Positions 23,541 to 37,170 of a stretch of 64,000 nucleotides of DNA are shown here, in pieces. The notes under the pieces are model-generated. The model was not told the DNA's origin. It did not search any database and worked only from the letters and a program-made list of their open reading frames with translations. The DNA is from Paramisgurnus dabryanus (taxonomy: Eukaryota > Chordata > Actinopteri > Cypriniformes > Cobitidae). The stretch is from assembly GCF_030506205.2 (NCBI RefSeq), contig NC_133352.1:1-64000 (forward strand), in the 5' to 3' direction. Position numbers and translations under genes: made by a program. The first letter of the stretch is position 1. Every line of letters begins with the position of its first letter.

Positions 23541-25219
23541 AATATAGCTGCAAGCAGCGATTACCGGGGTTCAAGCGATTTGGGACATTAAGACCATTAA
23601 GGGCATGGCTGTGTAGATTTGCTGCATTGTACAAAATAAATGATGAAAAATAAGATACCAGACACACGTGTTCAAAGTTATTAGCAAAAATTGCTATCGT
23701 TCAGTGAAATGTCTCCCTCTCTTCTCACGGAACATTGACAAATAGAACACTGAAGGAAATGTTTGTGGTGCTTGCAATGGCAAAACTCGGGTCACAAAAT
23801 GTTAAAATAGGGTTAATGAGTCAAAAGAGCCGAACCCCACGTCTCTACGATGTTCTGATACAGAGATACAGCTTGCTAAATGGTTGCTAGGGTATTCTCA
23901 TTGGTTGCTAGGGAGTGACTTGCAATCCATCAATGATTATACTCAATGCCATGAAAGGAATAATCCATGATGACTCATGATTTTAAATGTAAGGTTACAG
24001 TATTTTTAAGTGAAAATAACAAATTACCACTAGGTGGCGCTATGACAAACTCGTGCATGGAATCTCAGGTCATGACTGTATTACATCTAGCTAGTATCAT
24101 GGCTGTACACTTTAGTTTATTGAAAAAACAGTTGTTTGACCATAGGGTTTGCTCAATGTCACAGGTTTTGTTCAATTATGAGGCCAACTAGTGGTGCAGG
24201 CATACCATTTTTTTTTGTATTGCCTCAGACTGTGCTCAGACATCAGCGTATCAAATCTGGTGAAAAAATATCATTTCGTTGCGGAGTTATAACCATTTAT
24301 GTGTAAAAACACAAAATTTTGAGGTAATTTTTCGTTTTTTGCAATTTTTGGCCTTTTCTGATGAAAATTTTAACATAACGCCAATAGAACTTTTTGTTCA
24401 GAAGGTAATACAATGTTCTTCCTATGGTCGTTTCGAGTCGATCGGAATAACCCTCGCGGAGTTATTCGCGCGTGTTTTTTAAGCGCTATTTTCCTGTGCA
24501 GAACCAACCGTAAAGCAAAACCTGGCATGCTTGGTATCGTTGGACTCGGCAACAATTCAGGACTCCAAAGAAAAAAGTTGCATGAAAATATGTTAAACTC
24601 AGCCTAAGTTATAAGCGTTTAAATGATTCGTCTGACCACTAGGTGGCGCTGTGACGAAACGACGCATGCCACCTCAGGCCATGACTGTCATCACAAGTAC
24701 CAAGTGTCGTGTTAATACTTCATTCCTGTCCGCAGTTATATCCAATAAATCCCTAGTGGCTGCGCACACTTCAGACGTTTGGGCGTGGCATGTCGACCGT
24801 GAGTCGAAAGTTCAACTTTTTTTCAATAATTATTGATATTCGAACTCCAAGGAACATTTTAGCACCGAAACGATTCCGATCGAGCGAAAAACCTAGGACT
24901 AGTTCGTTTTTATTTTTTTCGACAAAATCAAAAATAGCGGAAAATTTTTAATGACGGAAATGAAATCGGAGATATACATTTTGTTCGTCTTGACGCAAGG
25001 AATCCAGGAATATAAGACACTTGACATTTGGACAAGAATTGTCGAAGATATGAGCATCAACGCGTTTGCCATCGCTGTAGCGCCCCCCATAGGCCGATTG
25101 GGATGACACTCTGTCATCTTCGCGCACGAATGAGACCTACCATTTGGCCAAGTCTCAAGTCTCTAGGCCTTACGGTTTGGTCTGCACGATCCGTTTTACG
25201 GCAGAAGAAAAATAATAAA

Positions 25220-25260
<41 letters not shown>

Positions 25261-25308
25261 TCAGTACAAATACAATAGGGTTTCAGCCCTTCGGGCTTGA
25301 ACCCCTAA
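23541..25308 (+). repeat. S unit 5
   Basis: CTCF cores are at 24027-24040 and 24636-24649, with an (AAT)n run at 25221-25257 and a type A hairpin at the end. It shares private variants with S unit 8 (29075-30760): the AGCAAAAATTGCTATCG deletion, ATATGTTAAACTC and CTGTCATCTTCGCGC. This makes it closer to a unit 5.5 kb away than to its neighbours. Confidence 0.8.
25221..25257. repeat. (AAT)n microsatellite
   Basis: Trinucleotide tract before the S unit 5 hairpin. Homologous tracts of different length lie at 27216-27261 and 28993-29022; in S unit 8 the tract is reduced to a few copies. Confidence 0.95.
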
Positions 25309-27214
25309 TAATAAATATAGCTGCAAGCAGCGATTACCGGGGTTCAAGCGATTTGGGACATTAAGACCTTTAAGGGCATGGCTGTGTAGATTTGCTGCAT
25401 TGTACAAAATAAATGATGAAAAATAAGATACCAGACACACGTGTTCAAAGTTATCAGCAAAAAAGTGCTATCATTCAGTGAAATGTCTCCCTCTCTTCTC
25501 ACGGAACATTGACAAATAGAACACTGAAGGAAATGTTTGTGGTGTTTGCATTGGCAAAACTCGGGTCACAAAATGTTAAAATAGGGTTAATGAGTCAAAA
25601 GAGCCGAACCCCGTCGGAGCCGATGGTGTAGTGGGCAGCGCTCCGACATATGGTGCAAACGCACTTCCGGCGACCCGAGTTCGAATCCCGGCTTGAGGTC
25701 CTTTGCCGATCCCAAACCCCTCTCTCCACCCTCTACTTTCCTGTCATCTCTAAAATCTACTGTATATCAATAAAGGCAAAATGGCCCAAAAAAATAATAA
25801 AAAAAAAAAAAAAAAAAAAAGAGCCGAACCCCATGTCTCTACGATGTTCTGATACAGAGATACAGCTCTTGCTAAATGGTTGCTAGGGTATTCTCATTGG
25901 TTGCTAGGGAGTGACTTGCAATCCATCAATGATTATACTCAAAGCCATGAAAGGAATAATCCATGATGACTCATGATTTTAAATGTAAGGTTTCAGTATT
26001 TTTAAGTGAAAATAACAAATTACCACTAGGTGGCGCTATGACAAACTCGTGCATAGAATCTCAGGTCATGACTGTGTTACATCTAGCTAGTATCATGGCT
26101 GTACACTTTAGTTTATTGAAAAAACAGTTGTTTGACCATTGGGTTTGCTCAATGTCATAGGTTTTGTTAAATTATGAGGCCAACTAGTGGTGCAGGCATA
26201 CCATTTTTTTTGTATTGCCTCAGCCTGTGCTCAGACATCAGCGTATCAAATCTGGTGAAGAAATATCATTTCGTTGCGGAGTTATAACCATTTATGTGTA
26301 AAAACACAAAATTTTCAGGTAATTTTTCGTTTTTTGCAATTTTCGGCCATTTCTGATGAAAATTTTAACATAACGCCAATAGAACTTTTTGTTCAGAAGG
26401 TAATACAATGTTCTTCCTATGGTCGTTTCGAGTCGATCGGAATAACCCTCGCGGAGTTATTCGCGCGTGCTTTTTAAGCGCTATTTTCCTGTGTAGAACC
26501 AACCGTAAAGCAAAACCTGGCATACTTTGTATCGTTGGACTCGGCAACAATTCAGGACTCCAAAGAAAAAAGTTGCATGAAAATACGTTAAACTCAGCCT
26601 AAGTTATAAGCGTTTAAATGATTCGTTTGACCACTAGGTGGCGCTGTGACGAAACGACGCATGCCACCTCAGGCTATGACTGTCATCACAAGTACCAAGT
26701 GTCGTGTTGATACTTCATTCCTGTCCGCAGTTATAGCCAATAAATGCCTAGTGGCTGCGCACACTTCAGACGTTTGGGCGTGGCATGTCGACCGTGAGTC
26801 GAAAGTTCTACTTTTTTTCAATAATTATTGATATTCGAACTCCAAGGAACATTTTAGCACTGAAACGATTCCGATCGAGCGAAAAACCTAGGACTAGTTC
26901 GTTTTTATTTTTTTTGACAAAATCGAAAATAGCGGAAAATTTTTAATGACGGAAATGAAATCGGAGATATACATTTTGTTTGTCTTGACGCAAGGAATCC
27001 AGTTATATAAGACACTTGACATTTGGACAAGAATTGTGGAAGTTATGAGCATCAACGCGTTTGCCATCGCTGTAGCGCCCCCCATAGGCCGATTGGGATG
27101 ACACTCTGTCAAGTTCGCGCACGAATGAGACCTACCATTTGGCCAAGTCTCAAGTCTCTAGGCCTTGCGGTTTGGTCTGCACGATCCGTTTTACGGCAGA
27201 AGAAAAATAATAAA

Positions 27215-27264
<50 letters not shown>

Positions 27265-27312
27265 TCAGTACAAATACAATAGGGTTTCAGCCCTTCGGGC
27301 TTGAACCCCTAA
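25309..27312 (+). repeat. S unit 6, interrupted by a SINE
   Basis: An S unit carrying a tRNA-derived SINE at 25613-25820. CTCF cores are at 26023-26036 and 26631-26644. It has a long (AAT)n tract and a type A hairpin at the end. Apart from the SINE it closely follows S unit 7. Confidence 0.8.
25613..25820 (+). mobile_element. tRNA-derived SINE with perfect target duplication
   Basis: The 208-bp insert has a Pol III internal promoter: A-box-like TGGTGTAGTGGG at 25624-25635 and B-box GAGTTCGAATCC at 25677-25688. Between them is a tRNA-like arm with extra length, as in type II tRNAs. A tRNA-unrelated part (TCTCCACCCTCTACTTTCCTG), an AATAAA and a poly(A) tail of more than 20 A follow. AAAAGAGCCGAACCCC is duplicated on both sides (25597-25612 and 25817-25832), and other S units give the empty site. 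It is absent from all other units here, so it is a late, LINE-mobilised insertion. The SINE family name is not assigned. The 78-residue frame over it is spurious. Confidence 0.92.
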
Positions 27313-28991
27313 ATATAGCTGCAAGCAGCGATTACCGGGGTTCAAGCGATTTGGGACATTAAGACCATTAAGGGCATGGCTGTGTAGATTTGCTGCATTG
27401 TACAAAATAAATGATGAAAAATAAGATACCAGACACACGTGTTCAAAGTTATCAGCAAAAAAGTGCTATCGTTCAGTGAAATGTCTCCCTCTCTTCTCAC
27501 GGAACATTGACAAATAGAACACTGAAGGAAATGTTTGTGGTGCTTGCAATGGCAAAACTCGGGTCACAAAATGTTAAAATAGGGTTAATGAGTCAAAAGA
27601 GCCGAACCCCACGTCTCTACGATGTTCTGATACAGAGATACAGCTTGCTAAATGGTTGCTAGGGTATTCTCATTGGTTGCTAGGGAGTGACTTGCAATCC
27701 ATCAATGATTATACTCAAAGCCATGAAAGGAATAATCCATGATGACTCATGATTTTAAATGTAAGGTTACAGTATTTTTAAGTGAAAATAACAAATTACC
27801 ACTAGGTGGCGCTATGACAAACTCGTGCATGGAATCTCAGGTCATGACTGTGTTACATCTAGCTAGTATCATGGCTGTACACTTTAGTTTATTGAAAAAA
27901 CAGTTGTTTGACCATAGGGTTTGTTCAATGTCATAGGTTTTGTTAAATTATGAGGCCAACTATTGGTGCAGGCATACCATTTTTTTTTGTATTGCCTCAG
28001 ACTGTGCTCAGACATCAGCGTATCAAATCTGGTGAAAAAATATCATTTCGTTGCGGAGTTATAACCATTTATGTGTAAAAACACAAAATTTTGAGGTAAT
28101 TTTTCGTTTTTTGCAATTTTCGGCCATTTCTGATGAAAATTTTAACATAACGCCAATAGAACTTTTTGTTCAGAAGGTAATACAATGTTCTTCCTATGGT
28201 CGTTTCGAGTCGATCGGAATAACCCTCGCGGAGTTATTCGCGCGTGTTTTTTAAGCGCTATTTTCCTGTGCAGAACCAACCGTAAAGCAAAACCTGGCAT
28301 GCTTGGTATCGTTGGACTCGGCAACAATTCAGGACTCCAAAGAAAAAAGTTGCATGAAAATACGTTAAACTCAGCCTAAGTTATAAGCGTTTAAATGATT
28401 CGTCTGACCACTAGGTGGCGCTGTGACGAAACGACGCATGCCACCTCAGGCCATGACTGTCATCACAAGTACCAAGTGTCGTGTTAATACTTCATTCCTG
28501 TCCGCAGTTATATCCAATAAATCCCTAGTGGCTGCGCACACTTCAGACGTTTGGGCGTGGCATGTCGACCGTGAGTCGAAAGTTCAACTTTTTTTCAATA
28601 ATTATTGATATTCGAACTCCAAGGAACATTTTAGCACCGAAACGATTCCGATCGAGCGAAAAACCTAGGACTAGTTCGTTTTTATTTTTTTCGACAAAAT
28701 CAAAAATAGCGGAAAATTTTTAATGACGGAAATGAAATCGGAGATATACATTTTGTTCGTCTTGACGCAAGGAATCCAGGAATATAAGACACTTGACATT
28801 TGGACAAGAATTGTCGAAGTTATGAGCATCAACGCGTTTGCCATCGCTGTAGCGCCCCCCATAGGCCGATTGGGATGACACTCTGTCAAGTTCGCGCACG
28901 AATGAGACCTACCATTTGGCCAAGTCTCAAGTCTCTAGGCCTTACGGTTTGGTCTGCACGATCCGTTTTACGGCAGAAGAAAAATAATAAA

Positions 28992-29026
<35 letters not shown>

Positions 29027-29074
29027 TCAGTACAAATACAATAGGGTTTCAGCCCTTCGGGCTTGAACCCCTAA
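27313..29074 (+). repeat. S unit 7
   Basis: CTCF cores are at 27799-27812 and 28408-28421, with CCTAGGACTAGT near 28664, (AAT)n at 28993-29022 and a type A hairpin. It differs from S unit 8 at only a small number of positions, so it comes from a very recent duplication or conversion. Confidence 0.82.
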
Positions 29075-30760
29075 ATATAGCTGCAAGCAGCGATTACCGG
29101 GGTTCAAGCGATTTGGGACATTAAGACCATTAAGGGCATGGCTGTGTAGATTTGCTGCATTGTACAAAATAAATGATGAAAAATAAGATACCAGACACAC
29201 GTGTTCAAAGTTATTAGCAAAAATTGCTATCGTTCAGTGAAATGTCTCCCTCTCTTCTCACGGAACATTGACAAATAGAACACTGAAGGAAATGTTTGTG
29301 GTGCTTGCAATGGCAAAACTCGGGTCACAAAATGTTAAAATAGGGTTAATGAGTCAAAAGAGCCGAACCCCACGTCTCTACGATGTTCTGATACAGAGAT
29401 ACAGCTTGCTAAATGGTTGCTAGGGTATTCTCATTGGTTGCTAGGGAGTGACTTGCAATCCATCAATGATTATACTCAAAGCCATGAAAGGAATAATCCA
29501 TGATGACTCATGATTTTAAATGTAAGGTTACAGTATTTTTAAGTGAAAATAACAAATTACCACTGGGTGGCGCTATGACAAACTCGTGCATGGAATCTCA
29601 GGTCATGACTGTGTTACATCTAGCTAGTATCATGGCTGTACACTTTAGTTTATTGAAAAAACAGTTGTTTGACCATAGGGTTTGTTCAATGTCATAGGTT
29701 TTGTTAAATTATGAGGCCAACTAGTGGTGCAGGCATACCATTTTTTTTGTATTGCCTCAGACTGTGCTCAGACATCAGCGTATCAAATCTGGTGAAAAAA
29801 TATCATTTCGTTGCGGAGTTATAACCATTTATGTGTAAAAACACAAAATTTTGAGGTAATTTTTCGTTTTTTGCAATTTTCGGCCATTTCTGATGAAAAT
29901 TTTAACATAACGCCAATAGAACTTTTTGTTCAGAAGGTAATACAATGTTCTTCCTATGGTCGTTTCGAGTCGATCGGAATAACCCTCGCGGAGTTATTCG
30001 CGCGTGTTTTTTAAGCGCTATTTTCCTGTGCAGAACCAACCGTAAAGCAAAACCTGGCATGCTTGGTATCGTTGGACTCGGCAACAATTCAGGACTCCAA
30101 AGAAAAAAGTTGCATGAAAATATGTTAAACTCAGCCTAAGTTATAAGCGTTTAAATGATTCGTCTGACCACTAGGTGGCGCTGTGACGAAACGACGCATG
30201 CCACCTCAGGCCATGACTGTCATCACAAGTACCAAGTGTCGTGTTAATACTTCATTCCTGTCCGCAGTTATATCCAATAAATCCCTAGTGGCTGCGCACA
30301 CTTCAGACGTTTGGGCGTGGCATGTCGACCGTGAGTCGAAAGTTCAACTTTTTTTCAATAATTATTGATATTCGAACTCCAAGGAACATTTTAGCACCGA
30401 AACGATTCCGATCGAGCGAAAAACCTAGGACTAGTTCGTTTTTATTTTTTTCGACAAAATCAAAAATAGCGGAAAATTTTTAATGACGGAAATGAAATCG
30501 GAGATATACATTTTGTTCGTCTTGACGCAAGGAATCCAGGAATATAAGACACTTGACATTTGGACAAGAATTGTCGAAGTTATGAGCATCAACGCGTTTG
30601 CCATCGCTGTAGCGCCCCCCATAGGCCGATTGGGATGACACTCTGTCATCTTCGCGCACGAATGAGACCTACCATTTGGCCAAGTCTCAAGTCTCTAGGC
30701 CTTACGGTTTGGTCTGCACGATCCGTTTTACGGCAGAAGAAAAATAATAAAAATAATAAT
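29075..30760 (+). repeat. S unit 8
   Basis: The first CTCF site is mutated (CCACTGGGTGGCGC near 29562) and the second is intact (30168-30181). The 3' end is cut inside the (AAT)n tract and fused directly to L unit 4 without a hairpin, as at the 404/405 junction. Confidence 0.82.
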
Positions 30761-31744
30761 AAATATAGCTGCAAGCAGCGATTAGCGGGGTTCAAGCAAT
30801 CTGGGACCTTAAAGGGGTCATAGCGTGAAAATCTGACTTTTTACAAGTGTAAGTGCTATAATTGGGTCCCCAGTGTTTATATCAACCTAGAAAACATGAA
30901 AAAGATTAAAAATAAAATAATCGAGAGCACAATTGAATTTCAATTACAACAAACCACCATAATTGTGATCAGTGTTTGCATTTCATCCACTCATTTGCAT
31001 TTTAAAGGAAACACCCAAAAACTGCACAATTTTGCTCAGGCCTACAAAGTGTCAATTTTAACATGCTATAATAAATGATCTGTGGAGTATTTTGAGATAA
31101 CACTTCACATACACACTCTGGGTACACAAACAATTTATTTTACATCTTTAAAAAATCTCATTATATGACCCTTTAAGACCTTTAAGGGCATGCCTGTTTA
31201 GATTTGCTGCATTGTTATCAAATATACTTAGAATATGAAATACTAACATGTTACCAATTAGGTAAATTTTCTGAAGAGAAAATTATGTGGTGCATGCTGT
31301 TGCAAGATTTGTCACACAAAATGTTTCAAAAATTGTTAACATGAGACAAAACAGCCCACCACCATTTCTCTACGATGTTCTGATATAGAGATATAGGTCT
31401 CACATGGCTAATCTATAACACATCAATGATGAAGAATAAGCTAAAACACATACATGCATTTACACACAGAAGCAGAAATGGCAGGGTTAGGAAATAAGAC
31501 GTTGAAATAAATGACCAATCTCCATATGCTTGGTGTCCTTTAAGAGTTCATCAACCTATTTAAATGTTTATCCTATGTTCGAATGGCACATTACTGTTAA
31601 AACGGATACCGTCAGAATGATCGACGAAATGTTATTTTAACATAATAATACTGACTTCATAAAGTTAAATCATGCATCCATTAATGAAACCTGTGAACAC
31701 AATTTCATTGAGTATACATTTTAAATAATAAATAATAATTTTAG

Positions 31745-31758
31745 CCAGCAGATGGCAG
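31745..31758 (+). promoter_or_regulatory. CTCF core match in the L unit 4 hairpin
   Basis: CCAGCAGATGGCAG is retained exactly in the left arm. The right arm has drifted (TTGCC in place of CTGCC), so the pair is no longer symmetric. Confidence 0.45.
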
Positions 31759-32855
31759 AAGATGACCTTTTGCCATCTGTTGGCTAAAATTATTGTTTTC
31801 CTTTTACAATTAATTTAACATAAAATTAGTATTGAATATTTAAAAGTAAATAAAGGTAGACACATTTTTAACTCAAATCCTGATAAGCATGCTCTTAAGT
31901 ATATTAATGAGGGTCTGTGTTTCACACAGAGAGTATATATTTTTCATATAATCCTTTTATTGTGTTATTGTAAGAGAATACTAATTTATGGATTTGGAAA
32001 CAATAAAGCAAAGTTACATATTTTAATAGAAACATTTTTAGGCTCTGTCATGTTAAATTGTCAAATAGTGGTATAGCTCTGCAATTATTTTCATGTGATT
32101 TTAGGCTGGGCCAATAAATAACTGATCCAGATATGCTTTCAATATCAAATTATGTCAATAACAAATGTCATGTTATTTAGTAGATTTGCAGCAGATTTGC
32201 TGGCGAGCATTTGTCTGTGTTACTTTCATAAAGTGCTGCTTTTTAGTTGGGTTCTAGCAGGTCATTTATGTGAATAATAACCAATTGCATTATCACATGA
32301 AGTTTTTGGTGCAATATTTGAAAAATAACATATAAAAATGTAACAACTTTGTATTATACATCATGTCAGGACACGTTTTTGTCATGGAAGGTAGAATAGA
32401 ATCCTAATGCTACTGATGTAAATAAATGGAGATAATGAAAAACTTTAATCCATATCTTTATGAGTTCCTTTAAACACACATTCTGCAATTCAGTCGTACA
32501 AATGGCACCTACACCAATGTGTGACATCACATGAAATCTATGCTTACAAAAGCAGGTATTCAAATTCATTACATTTTGTATTTGATATACCTTTACACAC
32601 AGAGGACAGAAAAATGTACTGCGCTGATTTTATTGTTGTTGACTGAAAAAATTCTAGTAGTTTTGAAAAGTTGTTTTTGTAATTCAAAGCTAAACAACTA
32701 AAGGAATAAGACGTACAATTGGTGATAACAATTTGGCATTCATATTTGCTCACAGACTACAGGAAATTGTATTGCATTGGCTTTAGTGGTGTTGAGTGAA
32801 AAACCAAGTATTAGTTCACAAAATAGTTTTTTCATATAAACATAAACATATAGAG

Positions 32856-32995
32856 CAGTGGTTCTCTACTCCGTTTCTGGAGAACCACTGCTCTGCACAT
32901 TTTGTATGTTTCTCTCATCTGACACAATCAGTTTAGTTAATAGAGATCTCTACTATTGTGCTGATTATGTGAAGCAGGTGTGTTGAGAACCACTG
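32856..32995 (+). mobile_element. hAT-type miniature element, L unit 4 copy
   Basis: Same ends and same ATATAGAG / ATCTAGAG flanks as 2499-2638. Confidence 0.8.
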
Positions 32996-34686
32996 ATCTA
33001 GAGAACTGTTTACTTTGCACACATTGTGTTAGATGCAAAGCTTTTCAGAAAGATGAACTAAAAATCCTCACAGACACTTGGAAACATAAGACCAACAGTC
33101 CCATGAGTTTAGTTGTAATCACACACCATTAGGCTTGACTCGTACATGGTTAATACTGGTTGGCTGTTGAGTGGCATGTTTTCAAAGATAAATAATTATC
33201 CTCATAGACCATTATAAGAACCTGAAAGTAGATGTAATGTGCAAAATAACAAGTAGGTCAGACAAATATTTATGTGTCATATACATATGCTATAGTTATG
33301 GTTATTTGTTCTTAAGTTATAGCGCCACCTAATGGACAATCTCTGCAATTTTTTGCATGTGACCTCAGCATGGGTCTATACATATGTGTACCAAGTTTCA
33401 TGTTGATATCTCATTCCTATCATAAATGATAGCAATTTAAGTATTTGTGGCCCCGCCTCTTCGTACTTTTGACCGTAGTGTTGCGACGACGAGTGCAAAG
33501 TTCAACTTTTTTTGATAATTATTGATATTCAGTGTCTAAGGAATATTCCAGCACTGGATCGGTTCAGATCGGTCAAAAAACCTAGGACTAGTTCGCAAAA
33601 GTAGGTTTAAGAGAAAATTATGAATATCTAACAAACGATTCGACTGAGACAAGTGCTTCTTGAGGAAAAGTTGTTCATTAAATGTAGCTCTATTAAATGA
33701 TATAAAGATCTTGTTGATATCTGAAACACTGCATAATACACAATCACTTAAACATTGAAAAAACGTGATAGCGACTCCCGGAGGCCGAATTTTTTCTTAC
33801 TCTGCACAGACCTTCATGGCCAAGAGACAAACAGGTCCACTACGTTTCGTTTCGATCGGCCTCCGTTAACCCTGCCCAATAGCTGCTTTTTCTTGATTGG
33901 CCGATGGTGGCCATGTTTTTTGAGCTACGCGAAATTCCTTTCCCACACAGATAGTACCCTAGACCAAGAGCACCCGTGCCAAATCACAAGTTGATCGGTC
34001 CCATATTTCTCTAGTTACAGCTCTTCAAAGTTGAAGTAGTGTTATAGCGCCAACTAGTGGTCAAGCGATGCAATTTTTTGCACGTGACCCCAGAATAGTC
34101 CGCTGTATATGTGTACCAAATTTGGTGTCGATACCTCTTTCCAATCCCAAGTTACAGCCATTGAAGTCCAAGAGGCTCCGCCCATTGGGGGCGTTTGGGC
34201 GTGGCTTGACGACGACGAGTATAAAGTTCAACTTTTTTTTGATAACTTTTCATATTCACACTCCAAGGAATATTACAGCACTGGAACGGTTCCGATCGGA
34301 CAAAAAACCTAGGACTAGTTCGTTTTTATTTTTTTCGACAAAATCGAAAATAGCGAAAAAATTTTCATGACGGAAATGAAATCGGAGATATACGTTTTGT
34401 TCGTCTTGACGCAAGGAATCCAGGGATATAAGACACTTGACATTTGGACAAGAATTCTGGGAGTTATGAGCATCAACGCGTTTGTTATCGCTATAGCGCC
34501 ACCTATAGGCCAATCGGGTTGATACTCTATCAACCTCTCCCCAAATTGGGTCCTACCATTTGGCCAAGTCTCAAGTCTCTAGGCCTTACGGTTTGGTCTG
34601 CACGTTCCGTTTTACGGCAAAATAATAATAATAAATAAAAATCTTAACAATTACAATAGGGTTTCAGCCCTACGGGCTTGAACCCC

Positions 34687-34689
<3 letters not shown>

Positions 34690-34728
<39 letters not shown>

Positions 34729-34776
34729 TCAGTACAAATACAATAGGGTTTCAGCCCTTCGGGCTTGAACCCCTAA
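34690..34776 (+). repeat. Extra solitary 3' end appended after L unit 4
   Basis: After a complete 3' hairpin at 34654-34689 there is (TAA)n to about 34725, then AAAAATCAGTACAAATACAA and a second complete 3' hairpin (34741-34776, loop TTC). This second end is of the S-unit type, not the L unit 4 type. It is therefore a separate 3' terminus without a body. Confidence 0.8.
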
Positions 34777-34912
34777 ATATAGCTGCAAGCAGCGATTACC
34801 GGGGTTCAAGCCATTTAGATCACAAGACGTTTAAGGACATGGCCATATAGATATTCTGCATTGTATTTTGTAGGAGAAACAAGACTGTTAAAGAACAAGA
34901 CTTAAAGGTTAA

Positions 34913-35446
34913 ATGTCACGTTCTTCCTGATACCATTTTTTAAACCCTAGTTTGCGTGTAATGTTGCTATAATAGCATAAATAATACCTGTAAAATGATA
35001 AAGCTCAAAGTTCACTGCCAGGCGATACATTTTCTTCAATAGAATTCCTCTTTAAAAGCCTACAACGAACGGGCGGTTTGGACTACAGCTCTCTATTTCC
35101 TGCTTTAATGACGTCACTAAAACAGTTCGTTGACTAAATTCCGCCCACAGGAATACGTCAGTCACCTGCTTTGGCTCAAACGGCTCTGCTAAGCTTAGCT
35201 GCTATCGAATCACAGCACACTTAACAAACTACACAATAAAAACTTGATACGTATTTCTGAAGGAGGCACTTCATAGAACAAGGAAGACATCAGCCCGTTT
35301 TGAGGACAGTGAAAACAGCGCTATACAGATAAGTAAATTGTGTGAAAACTACCGCGTTTTTTTTACACGTGAAAAACATGAACACATGTTATATTGCCCA
35401 CTATAAACACAATCAAAGCTTCAAAATCACAGACAGAACGGGAGCT
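34913..35446 (+). mobile_element. TTAA-flanked element (family 3), L unit 5 copy
   Basis: Same ends and TTAA flanks as 10032-10564. The left end reads ATGTCACGTTC, a substitution shared with the L unit 7 copy. Confidence 0.65.
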
Positions 35447-37170
35447 TTAATATTGACATGGTTACACACTCATTTGGAATGTAGTTTTTTTTATAAAAAA
35501 AAAACAAAAAAATATAATTCTTACTGCAAATGTTGTGTAAGTGCCTCCAAAATTATGTTCACATTTCACAGCTATCATAAAATGACATGAGTGTTAAAAC
35601 TGATCATTCAGAACAATTAAAGTGTTAGTCTTTCACTAAATGTGATTTTAATATTATACCAGTAAAATCATGAAGTTAAAGGTGCAGTGTTTAAATTTTA
35701 GCGGCATCTAGTGGTGAGGTCACGAATTGTAACCAATGGCTTAGTCCACAAAAGGAACATATACACAAACATGCTCTGCACATTTTGTATGTTTCTCTCA
35801 TCTTAAACAGTCATTTTAGTTCATCGAGATCTATTCTGTAGGTCTTACTAAATAGTTGCTTGTTTAAATCTTTTAGACATTTTTTTTAAACAAAAGTAAT
35901 TGTTCTTATAGAACATATATATTCTTTGACATAGATATTATGTGTAAACATACAAGTATTTCAGATGACAGCCTCTGTCATATTATAGTAGGCCTAAAAA
36001 TAGTACTAAAGCTCTACATTTTTTATATTTAACAACTGGCTATGTCCATACATAACTGAACCAGATGTGTTGTTTATATCAAATGGAGTTAATAACAAAT
36101 ATGATGTCATTAAGCAAATGTCAGTCAGATTTGCTATTAAGCACTTATTTGTTTTCACACATGCGCTGTGCTAGTGTAAGTTTTCAGTAAATCATTTACA
36201 TTTAAATTAACCAATTGCATCATAACATTACAATTTCATTGCAATAATTCTATAAACAATTATTAAAAACTTTATAAGACACATCATGACATGTTTATGT
36301 CATGGAAAATAGATTAGAATACTAAAGCTACTTATAACCAAATAAATATTCTCTTTATGTATGATTATTAGTTATTATTTCTAATGTTGGCCTGTTCTTT
36401 AAGAACCCACATATTTACAGCAATCTTTTTCATACCTTTAGGATTTGAAGAATTCTAAGACAACATTTGAAGCTTTATAACTTTATTGGGTTGTTTCCCA
36501 CAGGTTAAATTGATGCATGACTAGCCATTAGTTATTTAAAAACATTTAGGTACTTTTTTACAAACAAACCTTTTAAAAAACATTAATGGTGTACATCTTA
36601 AGACAACACTATAGCCCAGATATATATAAAGGTAGGCCAGTGTACAGTAAGCTATTTTCAAGTAAGGCAACTAAAACTTAAGCCTAAATTTTAGTCTGGA
36701 ACTACACTTAAACCAATGGTCAGTAACATTAATCTCTAAGACTAGTATTCAAAGTTAGTCATACATTTTTATCTTCACGATTGAACATAACTGTTTTAAT
36801 TATCACGTGAAAAAATATTTAAAATATTTAAATTATATTTAAATCCAAATAGTAAGACTGATTAGCCCTAACTAACTACTAGTTCTTCAGACTAGTCCTT
36901 AAAACACAGTCTTAATTATGTTTTTTTTATATTATATAGTTTTTAAAATAACATTACTAAAATATTAAATGTATCATTTTTTATGAGGAGTTGAATTTGA
37001 ATCCCGAGCAGTTTTAACCTTACGGACATGTTACTATAACAACAACTCTAGGATGACCTTAGAAGAAACAAATAATTCAACATGAAGCTAAATCGTCAAC
37101 AATGAAATCCAGCTAATTGAGTAATCTACGTATGAACGACGGACCCAGCAGTGAAAGCTTTTAACAACTA

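Larger units (their letters stand above)
30761..34689 (+). repeat. L unit 4 (near-identical copy of L unit 1)
   Basis: It aligns to 405-4338 throughout with only scattered substitutions: CTCF-type hairpin at about 31732-31790, hAT miniature element at 32856-32995, the module chain from about 33320. It ends differently from L unit 1: the last ~80 bp carry the TCTTAACAATTACAATAGGG tail and a TAC-loop hairpin, as in L units 2, 3 and 5, pointing to exchange near 34600. No coding gene. Confidence 0.85.

Noticed and set aside
25028..25300. Frames with poly-Asn or poly-Ile runs (also 27023, 27165, 28800, 6084)
   Set aside because: The runs are translation of the (AAT)n microsatellite.
25613..25700. 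Possible functional tRNA gene
   Set aside because: It has A and B boxes but is followed by a tRNA-unrelated body, AATAAA and poly(A), with a target duplication. It is a SINE.
21848..30760. CRISPR-like or prokaryotic tandem array
   Set aside because: The repeats are 1.7-2.0 kb, not 20-40 bp, and the DNA carries eukaryotic SINE, LINE and hAT elements.
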